From Branchiostoma floridae (Eukaryota; Chordata; Leptocardii; Amphioxiformes; Branchiostomatidae): a stretch of 21,887 nucleotides of DNA. Below the pieces are notes generated by a model. The model made no database searches. It worked only from the letters and a program-made list of their open reading frames with translations, and was not told the DNA's origin. Made by a program: the position numbers and the translations under genes. The first letter of the stretch is position 1; each line of letters begins with the position of its first letter. Location: contig NC_049983.1 in the NCBI RefSeq assembly GCF_000003815.2, positions 7,515,651 through 7,537,537 on the forward strand, in the 5' to 3' direction. Positions 21,201 through 21,887 of the stretch are shown here, in pieces.

Positions 21201-21564
21201 GAGTGACTTGTATTACAGTATGTTGCCCTTATTGATGTAGCAACTTCTCTCTTAGTACTGATTTTCTTTCGTCTGTTATCATATATTATTAAGTATTTTA
21301 TTGCACAGTAAGTACTAATGTAGCTGGCGTCCAATCCTTCGAATCACTGTGTTAGAGAAAGCCTTGTCAATATAGCCCTGGATGGTTTGCCCCCCCCGGA
21401 TGGTTTGCCCCCCCCCCCCCTGGATGGTTTGCCCCAACACAAATTAGGGGTGTTATCCAGTAACCGAACAAAAACAAGAAAATACGTACATCTCTCTTCC
21501 TGCTCCGGGGACAGTTGGCCATATTTGTCTGCCAGCTCGTAAAGTCTGGACTTGAACTCCAGAT
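5637..21564 (-). CDS. Multi-exon mucin-like / TSP1 / Ig-like membrane protein gene (5' end outside window)
   Basis: Exons in transcript order: 21564-21490, 20494-20399, 17462-16284, then alternatively 15924-15743 (stop), or 12898-12707, 12296-12180, 10428-10027, 9360/9358-9301, 6845-6729, 6169-6149, 5719-5637. Every intron between them is phase 1, so any internal exon can be skipped without losing frame. The product would be extracellular: a charged helical N-terminal part, a heavily glycosylated Ser/Thr/Asn-rich stalk, one TSP1 repeat, an Ig-like domain in two exon halves, an unnamed Cys-rich domain, and a transmembrane anchor with a very short cytoplasmic tail. Known: TSP1 and Ig modules mediate adhesion and ligand binding and are typically phase 1-1. 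Inferred: a cell-surface adhesion or recognition protein with secreted isoforms. It is possible that 15743-21564 and 5637-12898 are two genes rather than one; phase compatibility favours one but does not prove it. Confidence 0.62.
5812..5852. repeat. Hairpin, 12-bp stem
   Basis: GTTGTAAAGCTC at 5812-5823 and its exact reverse complement at 5841-5852 with a 17-base loop, in the last intron of the minus-strand gene. May be the remnant of a small inverted-repeat element. Confidence 0.7.
6149..6169 (-). CDS. 21-nt microexon
   Basis: Flanked by acceptor TTTCTTTTAG and donor AAAG|GTGAGT, phase 1-1. It encodes a completed Val codon, DTDEYK, and the first base of Ala. It joins the Ig second half (…LVLIK) to the transmembrane exon. 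Both splice sites are strong and the phase fits on both sides, but an exon this short needs transcript evidence. Confidence 0.55.
6238..6274. repeat. (TA)n microsatellite
   Basis: Alternating TA for about 35 bases in the intron just before the microexon. Confidence 0.95.
6443..6590. mobile_element. hAT-like MITE, 130 bp, with 8-9 bp target duplication
   Basis: Element 6452-6581 has perfect 17-base terminal inverted repeats (TAGACTCCCTTGCAGTC). It is flanked by direct repeats ATAACTGTT at 6443-6451 and 6582-6590. An 8-9 bp duplication with short inverted repeats suits a non-autonomous hAT (8 bp) or Mutator-like (9 bp) element. No coding capacity. Confidence 0.88.
6729..6845 (-). CDS. Ig-like domain, second half exon
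   Basis: 117 nt, phase 1-1; acceptor CCCTAG, donor AAAAG|GTAACT. It encodes VDEDVVELAEITKEDAGLYI then VFDEEGQTTLVLIK. The ITKEDAGLY stretch is the E-F strand signature of an Ig fold, but the usual Cys two residues after Tyr is replaced by Val, so the canonical disulfide cannot form. It is exactly the same length and phase as the first-half exon at 12296-12180, and the two together would make one Ig domain. Confidence 0.72.
6870..7400. mobile_element. TTAA-flanked inverted-repeat element, about 523 bp
   Basis: GGGCATTCCACTCC at 6876-6889 recurs inverted at 7381-7394. With TTAA at 6870-6873 and 7397-7400 as target duplications, the element is 6874-7396. TTAA duplication is typical of piggyBac-like elements, but the termini do not show the usual CCY start, so the superfamily is uncertain. 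An internal inverted pair (AGGTTCGCTAAG near 7089 and its complement near 7164) adds structure. Small open frames inside look non-coding. Confidence 0.72.
7401..9300. other. Intron, no gene recognised
   Basis: About 1.9 kb of the minus-strand gene's intron. No exon with paired splice sites and family motif was seen. Degenerate similarity between about 8240-8310 and 9045-9105 (both contain a CAACCGCT...GCAG...GTTTACTT pattern) may be two old copies of a repeat. Confidence 0.4.
9301..9360 (-). CDS. Small dual-frame exon with two acceptors 2 nt apart
   Basis: The acceptor region reads TCTTCTAGAGGGG. Using TAG (exon from 9360) gives an open 60-nt phase 1-1 exon encoding a Thr/Ala/Pro linker (EGTVTTAAPRDTTAAPNKRP) to a consensus donor GTAAGT at 9300, in phase with the Ig second half. 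Using GAG (exon from 9358) gives DCYDGGTPRYNRCTQ and stop at 9311-9309, which adds two cysteines to the preceding Cys-rich domain. The AATAAA on the minus strand (9307-9312) overlaps that stop. Both readings are phase-compatible upstream; which one is used, or whether both are, cannot be decided from sequence alone. Confidence 0.6.
10027..10428 (-). CDS. Unnamed Cys-rich extracellular domain exon
   Basis: 402 nt, phase 1-1; acceptor TGTTTTACAG, donor CAGAG|GTAATT. It encodes 133 residues beginning SNTTHLATLNGWNYYKVHTA, with about twelve cysteines, an early W-N-Y-Y-K motif, and a late GAACGIQW...DQYGLCA block. One exon equals one domain. I do not know a family name for it; the spacing looks like a compact disulfide-rich secreted module, possibly a repeatedly used invertebrate domain. 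It lies downstream of TSP1 and between the two halves of the Ig domain. Strong coding character (Cys pattern, open frame, both splice sites). Confidence 0.78.
10480..11730 (+). repeat. Interspersed repeat copy A, split by the Harbinger-like element
   Basis: Left part 10480-10584, right part 11651 to about 11730. It shares with copy B the block GCGCCACCTACATCGGCTA, the AGCAGCGAGAATCGTATCCA block and the CTGATGATGGTGTCTGAC motif. The hammerhead-like 3' half is degraded here (GGACAAGGAAATG). Confidence 0.8.
10582..11653. mobile_element. Harbinger-like non-autonomous DNA transposon, 1066 bp
   Basis: Element 10585-11650 has perfect 36-base terminal inverted repeats (10585-10620 and 11615-11650, starting AGCCCCGGTCAC). 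TAA at 10582-10584 and 11651-11653 is the target duplication, as in PIF/Harbinger (TWA). It interrupts a repeat copy whose uninterrupted paralogue sits at 13430-13632, where the empty site reads CTTTCTAACCCTGATG. The interior has many ATCGCA-type words and a degenerate internal copy of the terminal sequence near 11500-11540. No transposase is encoded. Confidence 0.92.
12180..12296 (-). CDS. Ig-like domain, first half exon
   Basis: 117 nt, phase 1-1; acceptor CCCACCCCAG, donor ATGG|GTAAAC. It encodes AVQVHVIHAPIGETVKLPPV then CEGTACAWWKDGERILPM, the A-B-C strands of an Ig domain with the first Cys and the core Trp followed by KDG. The F-G half is not in this exon; the best partner is 6845-6729, more than 5 kb downstream and beyond two other exons. 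Confidence 0.75.
12391..12650. repeat. Palindrome plus degenerate tandem repeat
   Basis: A near-perfect inverted pair with arms of about 60 bases (about 12391-12453 and 12477-12538) is built from words such as CATAAGGTTCGTGCG and AATCACTATTTGACACAC. It is followed to about 12650 by direct degenerate units of CATAAGGTTCGTGCG alternating with CATAGTGATTCGTGCG. It lies in the intron between the TSP1 and Ig exons. Confidence 0.85.
12707..12898 (-). CDS. Thrombospondin type 1 repeat exon
   Basis: 192 nt, phase 1-1; acceptor TTCTCCAAAG, donor GAAG|GTAGGT. It encodes LSWAEWESWGPCSETCGNGI then RFRNRECIGGTRCFGAPEEA and a C-T-V-S-C end. This has the WxxW Trp pair, the CSxTCGxG core and the R-x-R-x-C strand, with six cysteines, a complete TSP1 module in one exon. 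TSP1 modules bind glycosaminoglycans and other ligands and often carry C-mannosyl Trp and O-fucose on the CSxTCG site. Confidence 0.92.
12966..13070 (-). repeat. Interspersed repeat copy C with hammerhead-like motif
   Basis: Minus strand reads GCGCCACCTACATCGGCTA, then GAAGCAGAACTC, then CTGACGA, a GGTGTC/GAGAC hairpin and GAAACG. It belongs to the same family as copies A, B, D and E, in the opposite orientation to A and B. Confidence 0.75.
13430..13632 (+). repeat. Interspersed repeat copy B (uninterrupted), hammerhead-like motif
   Basis: The intact relative of copy A. CTGATGA at 13531-13537 is followed by a perfect 6-bp hairpin (GGTGTC, loop TGACA, GACACC) and GAAAC, then ACG-TTGGA-CGT. 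This arrangement matches the core of a hammerhead ribozyme apart from one extra T before stem II and no clear stem I. Penelope-like elements are known to carry hammerhead motifs. Confidence 0.7.
13700..15742. other. Intron, no exon recognised
   Basis: Two open frames (13728-14009 plus, 14495-14779 minus) have no splice context or family motif I recognise and are left unassigned. A minus-strand AATAAA (TTTATT at 15497-15502) could end a transcript that stops in the acidic exon at 15743. Confidence 0.4.
15497..15502 (-). terminator. Candidate polyadenylation signal for the short isoform
   Basis: AATAAA on the minus strand, about 245 bases beyond the stop codon of the acidic exon. A second TTTATT lies near 15380. 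Confidence 0.35.
15743..15924 (-). CDS. Alternative terminal exon, acidic Trp-rich tail
   Basis: Acceptor TTCTCCCTGCAG; starts phase 1 and completes a Gly codon with the mucin-like exon. It encodes IEDQADDEGNDIYDWFEWLT, then SGFRDDDDWDIWPWGDGDWT and ends PTLPELSL with stop TGA at 15745-15743. The tail is strongly acidic with six Trp. No convincing GT donor occurs before the stop, so this is a terminal exon, giving a protein without TSP1, Ig or membrane anchor. The overlapping Met-rich open frame on the same strand is the wrong phase. Confidence 0.68.
16284..17462 (-). CDS. Large mucin-like Ser/Thr/Asn-rich exon with decapeptide repeats
   Basis: 1179 nt, phase 1-1; acceptor GCCTTTTTCAG, donor ATGG|GTAAGT. 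It encodes 392 residues with no stop. The first quarter is acidic (ENMMFWGELHVDVPDEGSQG). Then come about eight imperfect copies of a decapeptide like GANPVQEQPA (about 17042-17250). The remainder is rich in Thr, Ser, Asn and Val with many N-x-S/T sequons. The composition predicts an extended, heavily N- and O-glycosylated extracellular stalk. No hydrophobic segment is present. It is the largest open frame of this gene, and the open frame extends beyond both splice sites only by chance. Confidence 0.82.
17042..17250 (-). repeat. 30-bp coding minisatellite (decapeptide repeat)
   Basis: About seven to eight imperfect 30-bp units in the mucin-like exon, each giving a variant of GANPVQEQPA. Units differ at one to three positions. 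Such in-frame arrays often vary in copy number between alleles. Confidence 0.88.
18041..18410. repeat. Interspersed repeat copies D and E in inverted arrangement
   Basis: Copy D (about 18041-18200, minus orientation) and copy E (about 18295-18410, plus orientation) share the GCGCCACCTACATCGGCTACAT block and the GAAGCAG...TTAGAAGCTC block. Copy E ends in CATCGAAACGTAGGAGA, a decayed form of the hammerhead-like end. Together they form a head-to-head pair right beside the LINE insertion. Confidence 0.7.
18439..20169 (-). CDS. LINE reverse transcriptase (RTE-like), partial ORF
   Basis: 576 residues from a Met inside the element; the frame is open a little further up through AASRGE. Motifs in order: MKNGKAPGIDSLQAELLK, IPKKGDLSNCDNWRGITLLS, the QAGFRKGRGCIDQIFALR block, the FKKAFDSVHR block, GVRQGCILSPILF, and the catalytic FADD at residues 317-320 (19210-19221). 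The C-terminal part has YGSECWRVTKSDMKKVNVFH and RLKWLGHVLRM, then a KRGRPKTTLRR end and stop at 18439. The frame is intact with all reverse transcriptase blocks, implying a recent copy, but the endonuclease and start of the ORF are lost, so the copy is dead. The RTE-like assignment is from overall resemblance. Confidence 0.93.
   Translation of the reverse strand: MSTVYKITKRLCNQSTSSSVPIRDKQGKILTTEREQARRWVEHFEEVLNRPDPTEPLDSDPSDDDTIDSSPPSHAEVEAAIRAMKNGKAPGIDSLQAELLKADYATSTLVLTDLFAKIWEHEMIPSDWSKGLIFKIPKKGDLSNCDNWRGITLLSIPSKVFCRVLLKRTDTAIDTKLRQEQAGFRKGRGCIDQIFALRNIIEQCVEWNAPLLINFIDFKKAFDSVHRESLWKILRSYGIPTKIVNIIGKFYENFECNVILENSLSEPFCVNSGVRQGCILSPILFLIVIDWVMRETTSDHPRGIKWTPSTHLEDLDFADDLAALASMHHQLQEKNSLLDKHAKQTGLYINKKKTQVMCINTPTVPPICIDGEPLECVEDFTYLGSVMSADNGAQKDIQARLGKARGSFSRLRVIWKSKSFSLKTKLRLYNSNVKSVLLYGSECWRVTKSDMKKVNVFHNSCLRRICNIYWPNKISNEELHRKTNTRQLSTEIAIRRLKWLGHVLRMSDDRIPKVALHWAPEGKRKRGRPKTTLRRTVAKDLEAIGIPWDAAQPLAQNRPQWRKLITALCPTRDEED
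20190..20352 (+). pseudogene. Inverted 5' segment of the LINE ORF
   Basis: Plus-strand reading TWNKIDDRKTLKSKLLTAKT, then the Lys/Arg-rich helix before the reverse transcriptase, ending ELASEAE just before the right target duplication. In RTE-type proteins this stretch directly precedes the region that begins the minus-strand part (AASRGEMSTVYKIT). The junction lies near 20185-20195. Confidence 0.85.
20399..20494 (-). CDS. Charged helical exon
   Basis: 96 nt, phase 1-1; acceptor ATCTTTACAG, donor GAAG|GTAAGG. It encodes RDLVEEGFGPEEAATLFQEL then REIHEEMETLE, an acidic amphipathic helix that might form a short coiled coil. It joins in phase to the mucin-like exon. No named domain recognised. 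Confidence 0.65.
20551..20684. repeat. GC-rich palindrome, 134 bp
   Basis: Arms of about 65 bases read from AATACAACACGGTGTATTCC to a centre near 20617, with few mismatches, and contain CCGCGGGTCGGATC. It looks like a foldback element or the end of a larger one: ATTTATGTCATA at 20689-20698 is inverted near 20958-20970 (TATGACATAAAT), suggesting a second, larger inverted pair. Starts 57 bases upstream of the helical exon. Confidence 0.88.
21379..21436. repeat. Three-unit C-rich tandem repeat
   Basis: Three copies of GGATGGTTTGCC separated by runs of 4-14 C. The long C runs are prone to sequencing and assembly error. Confidence 0.9.
21490..21564 (-). CDS. Most 5' visible exon, charged helix
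   Basis: 75 nt, phase 1-1; acceptor TTCTGACAG, donor AGAT|GTACGT. It encodes LEFKSRLYELADKYGQLSPE then QEER, joining in phase to RDLVEEGF. It resembles a short amphipathic helix; no named domain. The transcript must begin beyond the right edge, since no start codon or signal peptide is seen in 21565-21887. Confidence 0.55.
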
Positions 21565-21887
21565 CTGTCAGAATCAATGGAAGGTTAAGGAAATATGCAG
21601 AAGATGAAACTTCATCTAACCAAGACGAGAAATCTTGGGAAATGTGAATGTATGAGATGTGATGCCTTCACTTGAAGAAAGACTAGATACGCTCCGGTTG
21701 TACCTTAAGCTTCCCTTAACCTTCTCAGCATTAAAGTTCATCTGTAACTAAACATTGTCTAACCAACACGGGAAGAGTTGGGAACCACATTTGCGCCTGA
21801 CAGCCTTGTTCCCGGACGTGACGTCAGAAGCCCGTGACTGCAGCAATGGCTCGTAGGTGCCTAATAATCTATGTCGCCCCCCGCCCC

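Noticed and set aside
1-21887. CRISPR arrays, operons, prophage or tRNA/rRNA genes
   Set aside because: No such structures seen; introns and LINE/MITE content show eukaryotic nuclear DNA.

Overview
This is animal nuclear DNA: genes are split by GT-AG introns, there are LINE and MITE insertions, microsatellites, and two assembly gaps of exactly 100 N. The amphioxus-like look (an invertebrate cGAS-like/Mab-21 gene, phase-1 domain-shuffled extracellular exons, dense small inverted-repeat elements) suggests Branchiostoma. That is an inference from style, not a database match.

Left third, plus strand (757-4382): a gene for a membrane-anchored Mab-21/cGAS-like nucleotidyltransferase. A first exon encodes two hydrophobic segments and splices in exact phase into a catalytic-domain exon with a G-S motif and E-x-D acidic pair. 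Later exons supply a third acidic residue, the W-R-x-S-F block and the S-Y-H-L-K-T helix of the family. One exon is broken by an N gap. The extreme C-terminus is not found; a second gap follows.

Rest of the window, minus strand (21564 down to 5637, starting beyond the right edge): a multi-exon extracellular or membrane gene, convergent with the first. Every intron I can resolve is phase 1. In transcript order: two short charged helical exons, a 1.18 kb Ser/Thr/Asn-rich mucin-like exon with decapeptide repeats, an acidic exon with its own stop, a thrombospondin type 1 exon, the first half of an Ig-like domain, an unnamed Cys-rich domain, a small dual-frame exon, the second half of the Ig domain, a 21-nt microexon and a C-terminal transmembrane exon. 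Exon phases allow at least three alternative C-termini, two apparently secreted and one membrane-anchored. The most striking point is that two splice acceptors 2 nt apart on the small exon would switch between a stop and read-through toward the transmembrane exon.

The introns hold mobile elements: a 5'-inverted RTE-like LINE with a 10-bp target duplication (18426-20352), a Harbinger-like element inserted in an older repeat whose empty copy is also present, a hAT-like MITE, a TTAA-flanked element, two foldback elements, a large GC-rich palindrome, and a repeat family carrying a hammerhead-like motif. Several sit within tens of bases of splice sites.

All gene models are by eye from splice consensus, phase and protein motifs; no expression data were available.
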